Shown here piece by piece: positions 8,470 to 17,137 of a stretch of 64,000 bases of DNA. A program made the position numbers and the translations under genes. The first letter of the stretch is position 1, and each line of letters begins with the position of its first letter. Source of the stretch: Streptomyces sp. NBC_01497 (GTDB lineage Bacteria; Actinomycetota; Actinomycetes; Streptomycetales; Streptomycetaceae); contig NZ_CP109427.1 of NCBI RefSeq assembly GCF_036250695.1, positions 5,394,001 through 5,458,000 of the forward strand, read 5' to 3'. The notes beneath the pieces are model-generated. The model was not told where the DNA came from. It did not search any database and saw nothing but the letters and a program-made list of their open reading frames with translations.

Positions 8470-9582
8470 ATGCGACCACACCGTGCCGCCGCTCTGTCCC
8501 TCGGCCTCGCCGCGACCGTCCTTCCGTTGTCGGCGGGGTCCGTGTCGGCGGCCGGAGCTCCGCTCGCCGCTCCCACCCCCGTGCCCGCGTGCGGGAATCC
8601 CGCCGCGCACGCCTTCCCGATCCGTGCCCGCCTGCGTGGCGGACCCGGAACATACCGGGCGGGCGGTGGCGCGGGGACCTGGTACGTCGATCTCACCAAC
8701 ACCACCAGCCGAGCCTGCCGCAATGTGCACCCGGTCATCGTCGTCACCGGCAGCGGGCGCGACCTGAAAGCCGCTCAGGTCGCCCTGCGGCTCTCCGATG
8801 CCCACGGCACTCTGCGTTCGATCCCGCTCCGGGCCTCCGACGAGGACGAGATCATCGGGGTGCTGGACAAGGACACCACCGGCTTCACCGTGCCCGCGCG
8901 CGGGACCGTCACCCTGGACGCCGTCCTCGCCTTCGCGGACGGTGCGGCGTCGGGGGAGGCCACCGTCAGTGCCGCCGTGGTGCAGCGCGAGGGCAGTGAC
9001 GGCGGCTGGGTCGGCGAGTCGGATCCTTACCGCTTCACGGTGATCGGAGGCCACGGCTCGGGGGATCCTGTGGGGGACCGCGACCCGGACCCGGACCCGG
9101 ACCGGGACGGCACGGGCGAGGCGCCCGCGACGGGGTACGCGGAGCACCCCGAGCGCACCGACCCACCCGACCGTACGGGCCCCACGCGGGGGCCCGGTGG
9201 CCACGCGTCGGCCGGCACCGCATCCGGCGGCCGTACACCCGGCGGGCGGGAACCGGCCCTCTCCCGAGCGAGCGATGCCGCCCCCGGGTTCGGCCCGGTC
9301 TCCGCCTCGCCCGGCGCGGAATCCGAACCGGAGCCGAAAGCGGAACCAACACGCGAGTCAACACCGCACACCGGATCGGCGCCGGCTTCGGCACCACCAG
9401 GGGCCGGATCGGTCTCGGCGTCACCGGGCGCTTCGCCGGCGGCGGCGGAATCCGCGATCCCGCACCTCGCGGCGACCGGCGCCGCCCATGTCCTCTCCCG
9501 TACGGCCCTGTCCGTGGGGCTGATCGCGGCCGGCGCCGGGATCGTCGTCCTGGTGGAGCGGCGGCGCACCCGCAGGCCCTGA
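8470..9582 (+). CDS. Secreted LAxTG-type cell-wall-anchored protein
   Basis: The 370-residue product starts at ATG 8470 (a GTG at 8458 is possible). It has a Sec signal peptide (residues 1-30, basic then AAALSLGLAATVLPLSAGSVSA) and a folded region of about 35-185 with two cysteines and beta-rich sequence (GTWYVDLTNTTSRACRNVHPVIVV). A 140-residue Pro/Ala/Ser/Glu-rich stalk follows. The end is a sorting signal: LAATG, a hydrophobic segment and an RRRTRR tail. LAxTG is the motif used by actinobacterial class E sortases, so it is likely covalently attached to peptidoglycan. The only sortase in this window is class F (21527). Function of the head is unknown. Confidence 0.75.
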   Translation: MRPHRAAALSLGLAATVLPLSAGSVSAAGAPLAAPTPVPACGNPAAHAFPIRARLRGGPGTYRAGGGAGTWYVDLTNTTSRACRNVHPVIVVTGSGRDLKAAQVALRLSDAHGTLRSIPLRASDEDEIIGVLDKDTTGFTVPARGTVTLDAVLAFADGAASGEATVSAAVVQREGSDGGWVGESDPYRFTVIGGHGSGDPVGDRDPDPDPDRDGTGEAPATGYAEHPERTDPPDRTGPTRGPGGHASAGTASGGRTPGGREPALSRASDAAPGFGPVSASPGAESEPEPKAEPTRESTPHTGSAPASAPPGAGSVSASPGASPAAAESAIPHLAATGAAHVLSRTALSVGLIAAGAGIVVLVERRRTRRP

Positions 9583-9619
9583 CCTGCGCCGCGCTCGCCA
9601 CGCGTGCGAACATCCCACC

Positions 9620-10399
9620 GTGGATCACCCTCTGGACTCCCGCCATCTCCAGGCCCCCGGTGCGCCGGTGCGGGCCGGCGTGCCCGAGCACGGCCGCGTT
9701 CCCAAGTACTACGCCGTCAAGACCCATATCGGCGCCCTCGTCGATGAGTTGGGGGAGGGTGAGGCGCTGCCGACCGAGCGGGATCTGGCCGTGCGGTACG
9801 GGGTCGCGCGGGAGACCGTGCGCCAGGCACTGCGCGAACTCCTCCTGGAGGGGCGGCTGCGGAGGCAGGGCCGGGGCACCGTGGTGGCGGGGCCGAAGCT
9901 GGAGCAACCACTGTCCCTCGCCAGTTACACGGAAGGGGTGCGGCGGCAGGGGCGCACACCGGGCCGGAGTCTCATCTCGCTGGAGCGCTTCCCCTGCACA
10001 CCGGCGCTGAGCGCGGCGACGGGGGTGGCGGCGGGGGAGCCGGTGTGGCACCTGGAGCGTGTGCTGCTCGCCGACGACGAACGGGTCGGGCTGGAGAGCA
10101 CGTACGTCTCCGTCGAGCGGGCTCCCGCGCTGGACACGGAGTTCGATCCCGACTCGTCGTTCTACGCCTACCTGCGCGAACAACTCGGTGTGTCCTTCGG
10201 GCAGGCCGACGAGCGGATCGAGACGGTACTCGCCACGCCCCGCGAGGCGCTGCTGATCGGCACCCCGCCCGCGCTGCCGATGCTGCTGCTGCACCGGGTG
10301 TCGAAGGACACCGGGGGCCGGCCGTTGGAGCGGGTGAGGACGCTGTTCCGAGGGGACCGGTTCAGCTTCACCACACATCTGGACGCCACGGAGTCGTAG
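9620..10399 (+). CDS. GntR-family (HutC/PhnF-type) regulator
   Basis: This 259-residue protein begins at GTG 9620 with no clear ribosome site, so it may be leaderless. The GntR winged helix is at about 28-95 (LPTERDLAVRYGVARETVRQALRELLLEGRLRRQGRGTVV), followed by a UTRA ligand-binding domain (about 110-255). The HutC/PhnF branch controls catabolic genes and binds small acids or sugar/phosphonate compounds. It sits at the head of the phosphonate locus, 325 bases before the FAD oxidase and in the same direction. A palindrome at 10645-10656 is a plausible target. Control of that locus is inferred from position. Confidence 0.85.
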   Translation: MDHPLDSRHLQAPGAPVRAGVPEHGRVPKYYAVKTHIGALVDELGEGEALPTERDLAVRYGVARETVRQALRELLLEGRLRRQGRGTVVAGPKLEQPLSLASYTEGVRRQGRTPGRSLISLERFPCTPALSAATGVAAGEPVWHLERVLLADDERVGLESTYVSVERAPALDTEFDPDSSFYAYLREQLGVSFGQADERIETVLATPREALLIGTPPALPMLLLHRVSKDTGGRPLERVRTLFRGDRFSFTTHLDATES

Positions 10400-10723
10400 C
10401 CAGGACGGGCGGAGGCGGCACACGAGCACAGAGCGCACCTGATAGGACACACCGATCACGGTGGCAGTACGGCCGGCGCGGCGCGATCACACGCGGACAC
10501 ACCGGAACCGGAAGCGAATGCACCGGAACCCGGACGCGCGTGCCGCAGGGGCGACCGTGGCGGAGCCGCCCTCCCAGCAGCCTTATCGCGACCAATGCGG
10601 CCGTATCGCCCTCTCCTTTGATAACGAAAAGATAACGGGTCTGGTCCAAACTTGGATGGGCGTTCACCATCTGGTTGCGGGCAGGACCGCCCGCGGACAT
10701 CGGATCCGAGGAGTGTTTGCGCC
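10400..10723 (+). promoter_or_regulatory. Promoter region of the phosphonate operon
   Basis: No gene is seen. The first 190 bases are GC-rich. From 10605 the sequence turns A/T-rich (around TTTGATAACGAAAAGATAACGG, with GATAACG twice), the likely promoter. A perfect 5-2-5 palindrome, TCCAA-AC-TTGGA, lies at 10645-10656, some 68 bases before the oxidase start. It is a candidate operator for the GntR protein encoded just upstream. Confidence 0.5.
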
Positions 10724-11854
10724 GTGAGAGTCATCGTCGTAGGAGCCGGTGTGCTGGGCACGATGCATGCCTGGCACGCAGCAGCACGCGGCCACGAGGT
10801 CGTCCAGATCGAGCGGGAGCCGGAGGCGCGCGGGGCCTCCCTCCGTAACTTCGGCCAGATCTGGGTCAGTGGCCGCGCGGGCGGGGAGGAGCTTCAAACC
10901 GCCCTGCGTGCGCGGGAGTTGTGGGAGGGCATCGGGGAAGGTGTGCCGGCGCTCGGCTTCCGTGCCACCGGGTCGCTCACGCCTGTACGCACCGAGCGTG
11001 AGCTCGCCGTCGCCACGGCGGCGACCGAACGCCCGGACGCCGCGGCCCGTGGCTACAAGCTGCTCACGGCGGACGAGGCCCGCGCGCTCAACCCGGCGCT
11101 CCGTGGCGCGTTCAGCGCCGCACTGTGGTGTGAGCGGGACGCGGCCGTCGAGCCACGCACCGCGCAACTCGCCCTGAAGGAAGCACTGCTGGCGAGTGGC
11201 AGGTACACCTTCCTGGGCGGCCGGGAGGTGCGCGACGTCGTCGACATGCCGAACGGTGCGGCGGTACGGGACGACCACGGCGACACGCACACCGGCGACG
11301 CCGTCGTCCTGTGCACCGGCGCCTGGCTCGGCGGCCTCGTCAAGGAGCTGGCACCCGAACTGCCCGTACGCCGCGTCCGGTTGCAGATGATGCAGACGGA
11401 TCCACTGGGCGAGGAGCTGCCGACGTCCGTGGCCGACGCGGACAGTTTCCGCTACTACCCGGCGTACGGCGGCGACGCGCTGCGTGCCCTGGTCGACGGG
11501 CAGCCGCAGGAGCCGGTCGCGGCCGAACACCGGATGCAGTTGCTCATGGTGCAGCGCCGCGACGGCGGGCTGACCATCGGCGACACCCACGCGTACGACG
11601 AGCCCTTCGCCTTCGACGTGCTGGAGGAGCCCTACGAACACCTCGCGGGTGTCGTGGAGGGCTTCCTCGGCAGGCCGCTGCCACGCGTCAGGCACCGGTG
11701 GGCCGGTGTGTACGCGCAGTGTGCCGACACCACCCGAGTGGTGCACCGCGAGCAGGTGCGCGACGGGGTGTGGCTGGTGACCGGGCCGGGCGGGCGGGGG
11801 ATGACATGCTCGCCCGCCATCGCCGAGACGACCGCCGACGAACTGGGATGGTGA
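10724..11854 (+). CDS. FAD-dependent oxidoreductase of phosphonate loci (TIGR03364-like)
   Basis: The GTG at 10724, ten bases after GAGGAG, gives 376 residues starting VRVIVVGAGVLGTMHAWHAA, the FAD dinucleotide motif at the very N-terminus. The rest fits the DAAO/glycine-oxidase fold, ending with a GPGGRGMTCSPAIAE FAD-contact segment. A subfamily of these oxidases is found in gene clusters for 2-aminoethylphosphonate breakdown. By analogy it would oxidise the C-N bond of 2-aminoethylphosphonate or an N-alkyl derivative, giving phosphonoacetaldehyde, ammonia or amine, and H2O2. The next gene is a PhnX-like hydrolase and an ABC importer follows, which supports this. The exact substrate is an inference. 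Confidence 0.75.
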   Translation: MRVIVVGAGVLGTMHAWHAAARGHEVVQIEREPEARGASLRNFGQIWVSGRAGGEELQTALRARELWEGIGEGVPALGFRATGSLTPVRTERELAVATAATERPDAAARGYKLLTADEARALNPALRGAFSAALWCERDAAVEPRTAQLALKEALLASGRYTFLGGREVRDVVDMPNGAAVRDDHGDTHTGDAVVLCTGAWLGGLVKELAPELPVRRVRLQMMQTDPLGEELPTSVADADSFRYYPAYGGDALRALVDGQPQEPVAAEHRMQLLMVQRRDGGLTIGDTHAYDEPFAFDVLEEPYEHLAGVVEGFLGRPLPRVRHRWAGVYAQCADTTRVVHREQVRDGVWLVTGPGGRGMTCSPAIAETTADELGW

Positions 11855-11859
11855 GAGAG

Positions 11860-12657
11860 ATGACCGACAGGCCGACCGAGACACAGCACGACACGCAACA
11901 CGAAACACAGCACGGCACGCGGCAGGGCACGACGCACGGCACGAAGAACAACACGAAGAACAACACGAAGATCACGCTGGTGGTGCTCGACATGGCGGGC
12001 ACCACGGTCGCGGACGGCGGTCTCGTGGAGCGCGCCTTCTCCGCCGCCGCCGAGAGCTTGGGCGTGGAGGCGGGATCGGACCGGCACACCGAGCAACTGC
12101 GCTATGTGCGGGACACGATGGGCGAGTCGAAGATCTCCGTCTTCCGCCACCTGTTCGGTGACGAGGACACGGCGCAGCGGGCCAACCGCGCGTTCGAGAA
12201 GGCGTACGGGGACCTTGTCGCTCAGGGGCTCGTCGCGCCGGTCCCCGGTGCCGCCGAGGTCATCGGCGCGCTGGCGGAAGCGGGCCGTACGGTCGTCCTG
12301 ACCACCGGGTTCGCCCGCGTCACGCAGGACGCGATCCTGGACGCGCTCGGCTGGCGCGATCTCGTCGCCCTCACCCTCTGCCCCGCCGACGCCGGCGGGC
12401 GCGGACGGCCGTACCCGGACATGGTCCTCGCCGCGCTGCTGCGTACCGGCGCGGCGGACGCGGTCGGCGAGGTCGCGGTCGTCGGTGACACGTCGTACGA
12501 CATGGTCAGCGGCGTGCGCGCCGGCGCCGGTGCCGTCCTCGGCGTGCGGACCGGGGCGCACGGCGAGGACGCGCTGCGGCGCGCGGGCGCCGACGACGTC
12601 CTGGCGTCGGTCGCCGGCCTGCCCGCAGCGCTCGCGGAGTGGGACCGCTCGCGATGA
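11860..12657 (+). CDS. Phosphonatase-like HAD hydrolase (PhnX-like, TIGR03351-like)
   Basis: The product is 265 residues from ATG 11860; ATG 11848, which overlaps the previous stop, is an alternative. HAD motif I is LDMAGTTV with nucleophile D44, and motif IV is VVGDTSYDM. In the cap, MGESKISVFR aligns with the region of PhnX that carries the Schiff-base lysine, so K91 probably fills that role. This supports C-P bond cleavage of phosphonoacetaldehyde to acetaldehyde and phosphate. Residues 5-37 are an odd tail of TQH/NNTK repeats with no counterpart in PhnX. The stop overlaps the ABC ATPase start by ATGA, indicating one operon. Confidence 0.75.
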   Translation: MTDRPTETQHDTQHETQHGTRQGTTHGTKNNTKNNTKITLVVLDMAGTTVADGGLVERAFSAAAESLGVEAGSDRHTEQLRYVRDTMGESKISVFRHLFGDEDTAQRANRAFEKAYGDLVAQGLVAPVPGAAEVIGALAEAGRTVVLTTGFARVTQDAILDALGWRDLVALTLCPADAGGRGRPYPDMVLAALLRTGAADAVGEVAVVGDTSYDMVSGVRAGAGAVLGVRTGAHGEDALRRAGADDVLASVAGLPAALAEWDRSR

Positions 12658-13943
12658 GCACGACCGGCACCGCGCCAGGCAGCGGGATCCGGGGCTCCGG
12701 AGACCGTGGGGACGGGGCTCCGGACGGTGGGGCTCGCGGCAGTGGCATCCGGTTCGACGGGGTGAGTGTCGCGTACGGCGGGACGACCGTCCTCGACTCG
12801 CTGGACCTGACCGTCGAACCCGGCGAGGTGATGGCCCTGCTCGGGCCCTCCGGGTCGGGCAAGACCACGGCGCTGCGCGCGGTCGCCGGTTTCGTACAGC
12901 CGGTCGCGGGGCGGGTGTTCATCGGCGGTCGTGACGTCACCGCTCTGCCGCCCCACCGGCGTGGCATCGGGATGGTCGTCCAGCAGTACGCGCTGTTCCC
13001 GCACCTGAGGGTCGAGGAGAACGTCGCGTTCGGGCTGCGGGCCCAGCGGGATCCGAAGGTCCCGCGCGGCGAGATACCCGGCCGGGTGGCCGAGGCGCTT
13101 GAGATGACCGGCATGGCGGCGTACGCCCGGCGCCACCCGCGCGAACTGTCCGGTGGGCAGCAGCAGCGCGTCGCGATCGCGCGGGCCCTGGCGATCCGGC
13201 CGCGGGTGCTGCTGCTGGACGAGCCGCTGTCCGCACTCGACGCGCAGCTGCGCTCCGGGATGCTCGCCGAACTCTCCCGTCTGCATCGGGAGTTGCCGGA
13301 CCTCTCGGTGCTGTACGTGACGCACGACCAGGTCGAGGCCTTGACGCTGGCCGACCGGATCGCGGTGATGGACCGGGCGCGGCTGCGGGACTGCGGTACG
13401 CCGCAGGAGCTGTACCGCGCGCCGCGCACGGAGTTCACCGCGAGTTTCGTGGGCAACGCGAACCTGCTGCCGGTGACGGTGTCGGACGGGGGCGTCCGGT
13501 TCGCCGGCACCGTACTCGCGGGGGTCGCGGCCCCTGAGGGCGCGGCGCCGGGAGCGACGGCCACGTTGTGTCTGCGCCCGCACCTCGTCGGCCTCGGAGA
13601 CGGACCCAACGCGGTGGCGGGCACGGTCGCCGAGGTGCAGTGGCGGGGCTCGACCCACCGTCTGCTCGTCGAGGTGGCCGGGCACCGGATCAAGGCCGAC
13701 GTGCGCGAACTGCGCGTCGCACCGGCTCTGGGGGAGCGGGTGACACTGCACTTCGCCTCGGAGGACGCGGTGCTGTTGCCGGGAGGCACGGATACCGGCG
13801 CCACAACTGCCGGTGCCCGTACCCCTGTTCCTGCCCCTGCCCCTGCCCTCACCCCCGCCCCCGCCGGTTCGGACGCCCTCGCGGCGGACGGCGGCACCGG
13901 TGCGGGTTCCCTCGGCGCGGACGCCGGGACGAGTCGTGGCTGA
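12654..13943 (+). CDS. ABC transporter ATP-binding protein, 2-aminoethylphosphonate type
   Basis: This 429-residue ATPase starts at ATG 12654, inside the ATGA overlap with the hydrolase. After a Gly-rich leader, the domain shows Walker A GPSGSGKTT, the Q-loop in VVQQYALFPH, signature LSGGQQQR, Walker B VLLLDEP and the H-loop VTHDQVEA. A C-terminal TOBE domain (about 255-380) places it in the CUT/Fbp-PotA-like class that drives binding-protein-dependent importers. The last 45 residues are a Pro/Ala/Gly-rich tail. With two permeases and a lipoprotein it forms an importer, probably for the phosphonate used by the preceding enzymes. Confidence 0.85.
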   Translation: MSTTGTAPGSGIRGSGDRGDGAPDGGARGSGIRFDGVSVAYGGTTVLDSLDLTVEPGEVMALLGPSGSGKTTALRAVAGFVQPVAGRVFIGGRDVTALPPHRRGIGMVVQQYALFPHLRVEENVAFGLRAQRDPKVPRGEIPGRVAEALEMTGMAAYARRHPRELSGGQQQRVAIARALAIRPRVLLLDEPLSALDAQLRSGMLAELSRLHRELPDLSVLYVTHDQVEALTLADRIAVMDRARLRDCGTPQELYRAPRTEFTASFVGNANLLPVTVSDGGVRFAGTVLAGVAAPEGAAPGATATLCLRPHLVGLGDGPNAVAGTVAEVQWRGSTHRLLVEVAGHRIKADVRELRVAPALGERVTLHFASEDAVLLPGGTDTGATTAGARTPVPAPAPALTPAPAGSDALAADGGTGAGSLGADAGTSRG

Positions 13944-14916
13944 GCGCACCGCGACGGCGCGCCCGGCCCCGCCGGACACCGCCGTCCACAGCCCGGGGGA
14001 CGCGCACACGGCCGGCGACGGTTCCCGGGCTCCGGGCGGTGTTCCTGAGACACCGGCGGGCGAGGGGGGACCCGGCCGCGAACGTGACGCGGATCGCCGG
14101 CTGCCCGTCTGGGCGTGGGCCGTGCCGCCGGTCGCCGCGCTCGCGGTGTTCTTCCTCTATCCGCTCTTCCTGGTGGTGCGCCAGTCCGTCACCCCCGACA
14201 CGGGCGGCCTCTCCGTCCGGCCCTACAGCCAGGTCTTCACCTCCGCCGTCTTCGGCAAGGCCCTGTTCACCACCGTCTGGCTCGCCCTCGGATCCACCGC
14301 GGGCTGCCTCGTCCTCGGCTTCCTGCTGGCGCTGGTCATCGCCTTCGTGCCGTTCCCCGGGAGCAGGGCCGTCGCCCGGTTCATCGACGTGTTCCTGTCC
14401 TTCCCGTCCTTCCTGATCACACTCGCGCTCCTCTTCATCTACGGCACGGTCGGCCTCGCCAACGGCGCGTGGAGCGACCTGACCGGAGCCGCGTCCGGGC
14501 CGGTGCAGTTCCTGACCACGCCCTGGGGGGTGCTGCTCGCGGAGGTCACGTACTTCACGCCCTTCGTCGTACGGCCCCTCCTCGCGGCCTTCTCCCAACT
14601 CGACACGGCGCAGCTCGAAGTCGCCTCCTCGCTGGGCGCCCGGCCCGCGCGCATCGTGCGGCAGGTGATCCTGCCCGAGGCGCTGCCCGCGCTCGCGGCG
14701 GGCGGCAGCCTGGTGCTGGTGCTGTGTCTGAACGAGTTCGGCATCGTGCTGTTCACCGGCGCCAAGGACGTCACCACGCTGCCGATGCTCGTCTACAGCA
14801 AGGCCATCCTCCAGTCCGACTACGCCGGTGCGTCAGTGGTCGCCGTCGTCAACGTGGCCATATCCGTGGGCCTTTACACCGTCTACCGAATGGTGGCGCG
14901 TCGTGTTGGTGCATAG
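13936..14916 (+). CDS. ABC transporter permease (phosphonate-type), first subunit
   Basis: The GTG at 13936 overlaps the ATPase stop by 8 bases. The 326-residue protein has a 55-residue hydrophilic leader, a first TM (WAVPPVAALAVFFLYPLFLVV) and a binding-protein-dependent transport domain with five more hydrophobic segments. The EAA loop is seen as LEVASSLGARPARIVRQVILPEALPAL, which docks on the ATPase. It belongs to the same class as iron and 2-aminoethylphosphonate permeases. It is followed directly by a second permease, whose start overlaps this stop, so both are translated from one message and probably form a heterodimer. Confidence 0.85.
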   Translation: MAERTATARPAPPDTAVHSPGDAHTAGDGSRAPGGVPETPAGEGGPGRERDADRRLPVWAWAVPPVAALAVFFLYPLFLVVRQSVTPDTGGLSVRPYSQVFTSAVFGKALFTTVWLALGSTAGCLVLGFLLALVIAFVPFPGSRAVARFIDVFLSFPSFLITLALLFIYGTVGLANGAWSDLTGAASGPVQFLTTPWGVLLAEVTYFTPFVVRPLLAAFSQLDTAQLEVASSLGARPARIVRQVILPEALPALAAGGSLVLVLCLNEFGIVLFTGAKDVTTLPMLVYSKAILQSDYAGASVVAVVNVAISVGLYTVYRMVARRVGA

Positions 14917-15700
14917 CCGCGGCGGCCGGTGGGCCGTCTGGATCGTGTTCTTCGTCCTCTTCCTGCCGCTGTTCGCACTGCCGCTGCTGGTGCTGCTCGC
15001 CGCGTCCTTCGCGTCCCGCTGGTCGGGAGTACTGCCGTCCGGCTGGACCGGTGCGAACTACAGCGGGGCCGTGCACGGCGACGCGCTCCAAGCCCTGACC
15101 ACCAGCCTCGTCACGGCTGTGGTGGCGAGCCTGCTCGCGCTGCTCGTGGGGAGCTGGGCGGCGCTCGCTGCCGCCGCGCTGCGCAGGCACGGCCGGCGCC
15201 TGCTCGACGCGCTGTTCATGCTGCCGGTGGCCGTTCCGTCGGTCGTCGTGGGTCTCGCGGTGCTGGTCGCGTTCAGCAGGCCGCCGCTGCTGCTGAACGG
15301 CACCCGCTGGATCGTGATCCTCGCGCACACCCTGCTCGTCACCGCGTTCGCGTACCAGTCGGTGTCGGCAGCCGTACGGCGACTCGATCCGGCGTACGAG
15401 CAGATGGCCGCGTCCCTCGGCGCCCGTCCCTGGTACGTCCTGCTGCGTGTGCGGCTGCCCCTCCTGCTGCCGTCGCTCAACGCCGCCGCCGGTCTCTGCT
15501 TCGCCCTGTCCATGGGGGAGTTGAGCGCCACGATCATGCTCTATCCACCCGACTGGATGCCGCTGCCCGTGGAGATCTTCAGCTCCACCGACCGGGGCTC
15601 CCTCTTCGCCGGGTCGGCCGTGGCGGTCGTCCTGATGGCCACGACCCTGCTGGTACTGCTCGGCCTGGGCCGGATCAGGACCCGCGCCTCGTACCGCTGA
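14903..15700 (+). CDS. ABC transporter permease (phosphonate-type), second subunit
   Basis: The product is about 265 residues. The start is uncertain among GTG 14903, TTG 14906 and GTG 14909, all inside the previous gene's end. The first TM (WIVFFVLFLPLFALPLLVLLAASF) leads into a five-to-six-helix permease domain. Its EAA loop is YEQMAASLGARPWYVLLRVRLPLLLPSL. The segment SMGELSATIMLYPPDWMPLPVEIF is typical of the second permease of phosphonate and thiamine/iron-type importers. It pairs with the permease at 13936 and the ATPase at 12654. A pyrimidine-rich stretch of about 110 bases separates it from the binding protein. Confidence 0.85.
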   Translation: MLVHSRGGRWAVWIVFFVLFLPLFALPLLVLLAASFASRWSGVLPSGWTGANYSGAVHGDALQALTTSLVTAVVASLLALLVGSWAALAAAALRRHGRRLLDALFMLPVAVPSVVVGLAVLVAFSRPPLLLNGTRWIVILAHTLLVTAFAYQSVSAAVRRLDPAYEQMAASLGARPWYVLLRVRLPLLLPSLNAAAGLCFALSMGELSATIMLYPPDWMPLPVEIFSSTDRGSLFAGSAVAVVLMATTLLVLLGLGRIRTRASYR

Positions 15701-15814
15701 CCCCCGCGCGTCCCCCTCCAGCCCCCGCCCCTTCCCACCCCTCGGCGCCCCACTTCCCCCCTCACCCCCACTCCTCCTCCCTTTCGCCTCCCCCTGTCAG
15801 GAGAAGACAACGTC

Positions 15815-16882
15815 ATGCGACGCATTACCCGACCCCTTTCCCTCGCGACCGCCGTGACCGGTGGCATCGTGCTCGCCGGGACCCTCACCGCCTGTGGCGG
15901 TTCCTCGTCCGCCGCGGACGCCAAGGTCGTCACCGTCTACAGCGCCGACGGGCTCAAGGGCGAGAAGAACGACGGCTGGTACGACAAGGTGTTCGCCGAC
16001 TTCACCAAGAAGACCGGCATCAAGGTCAAGTACGTCGAGGCTGGCTCGGGCGAGGTCGTCCAGCGCGCCCTGCGCGAGAAGTCCAACACGCAGGCCGACG
16101 TCCTCGTCACACTGCCGCCCTTCATACAGCAGGCCGACGGGAAGGGGCTGCTCCAGAAGTACGCCCCAGCCGGCGCCGACCAGGTCGCCGCAGGCGACAA
16201 GGCGTCAGACGGTACCTGGACGTCCGTCGTCAACAACTACTTCGGCTTCGTCAGCAACAAGAAGGAAGCGGTGCCCGCCCCGTCCACCTGGGAGGACCTG
16301 CTCAGCCCGAAGTACCGCAACAAGCTGCAGTACTCCACCCCCGGCGTCGCGGGCGACGGCACCGCCGTCCTCGTCCAGGCCATGCACGACTTCGGCGGGG
16401 AGAAGCCCGCCCTCGCGTACCTCAAGAAGCTCCAGGCCAACAACGTCGGCCCGTCCTCCTCCACCGGCGCCCTCGCGCCCAAGGTCGACAAGGGCGACCT
16501 GCTCGTCGCCAACGGCGATGTGCAGATGAACTACGCGCAGTCCAAGACGATGCCCAACCTGAACATCTGGTTCGCCAAGAAGCAGGGCGGAACGCCGTCC
16601 ACCTTCGCACTGCCGTACGCGGCCGGACTCGTCACCAAGGCCCCGCACAGCGCCAACGGCAAGAAGCTCCTGGACTTCATGCTCGGCGAGCAGGCACAGC
16701 AGGAGGTCTCCCCGATCGGTGGCGGCTTCCCCGCCCGCGGCGACGTCAAGGCGTCAGGACCCGACGCGGACGCGCTGGCCCGCCTGCTCGACGGCGTCCA
16801 GGTCTTCCAGCCCGACTGGACCGACATCGACAAGAACCTCAACACGTACGTGCAGGACTGGCAGAACGCCACCGGGAGCTGA
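15815..16882 (+). CDS. 2-aminoethylphosphonate-type ABC substrate-binding lipoprotein
   Basis: This 355-residue protein has a lipoprotein signal peptide ending LTAC with C27 as the lipid site, and AGGAGAAG 12 bases before the ATG. The mature part has the two-lobe fold of the iron/phosphonate binding protein class: VTVYSADGLKGEKNDGWYDKVFADFTKKTG, then VLVTLPPFIQQ, and VNNYFGFVSNKK with TWEDLLSPKY at the hinge. Homologues in this gene order are assigned to 2-aminoethylphosphonate uptake. It is the last gene of the importer operon and is exposed on the outer membrane face. Ligand specificity is inferred from the enzymes next door. Confidence 0.8.
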   Translation: MRRITRPLSLATAVTGGIVLAGTLTACGGSSSAADAKVVTVYSADGLKGEKNDGWYDKVFADFTKKTGIKVKYVEAGSGEVVQRALREKSNTQADVLVTLPPFIQQADGKGLLQKYAPAGADQVAAGDKASDGTWTSVVNNYFGFVSNKKEAVPAPSTWEDLLSPKYRNKLQYSTPGVAGDGTAVLVQAMHDFGGEKPALAYLKKLQANNVGPSSSTGALAPKVDKGDLLVANGDVQMNYAQSKTMPNLNIWFAKKQGGTPSTFALPYAAGLVTKAPHSANGKKLLDFMLGEQAQQEVSPIGGGFPARGDVKASGPDADALARLLDGVQVFQPDWTDIDKNLNTYVQDWQNATGS

Positions 16883-17137
16883 CGCGGGCGGCTCGGGTAC
16901 ACGGGGCCCCGAGCCGCTGGTCCCGGCCCGTCTTTCCGCGGGGCGCACCGGGCTCACCCGTCCCCCGGGGCCCACCGGCGCACAGGGCCCACCGGCCCGC
17001 CGGCCGGTGGGCCCGATCTGCCGTCAACGGGACGCTTTTCAGGGGTCGTTCACCCTCACCCGTTCGACGAGGCCGGTTGACCCGCGCCCGCGCCACCGGG
17101 CCCCCGGTTCCTGGACGGCACCGCCCGGAGCGACGGC

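Noticed and set aside
10652..10723. Upstream extension of the FAD oxidase to an ATG at 10652
   Set aside because: It would put about 24 residues before the FAD motif and overlap the promoter palindrome; GTG 10724 has a good ribosome site.
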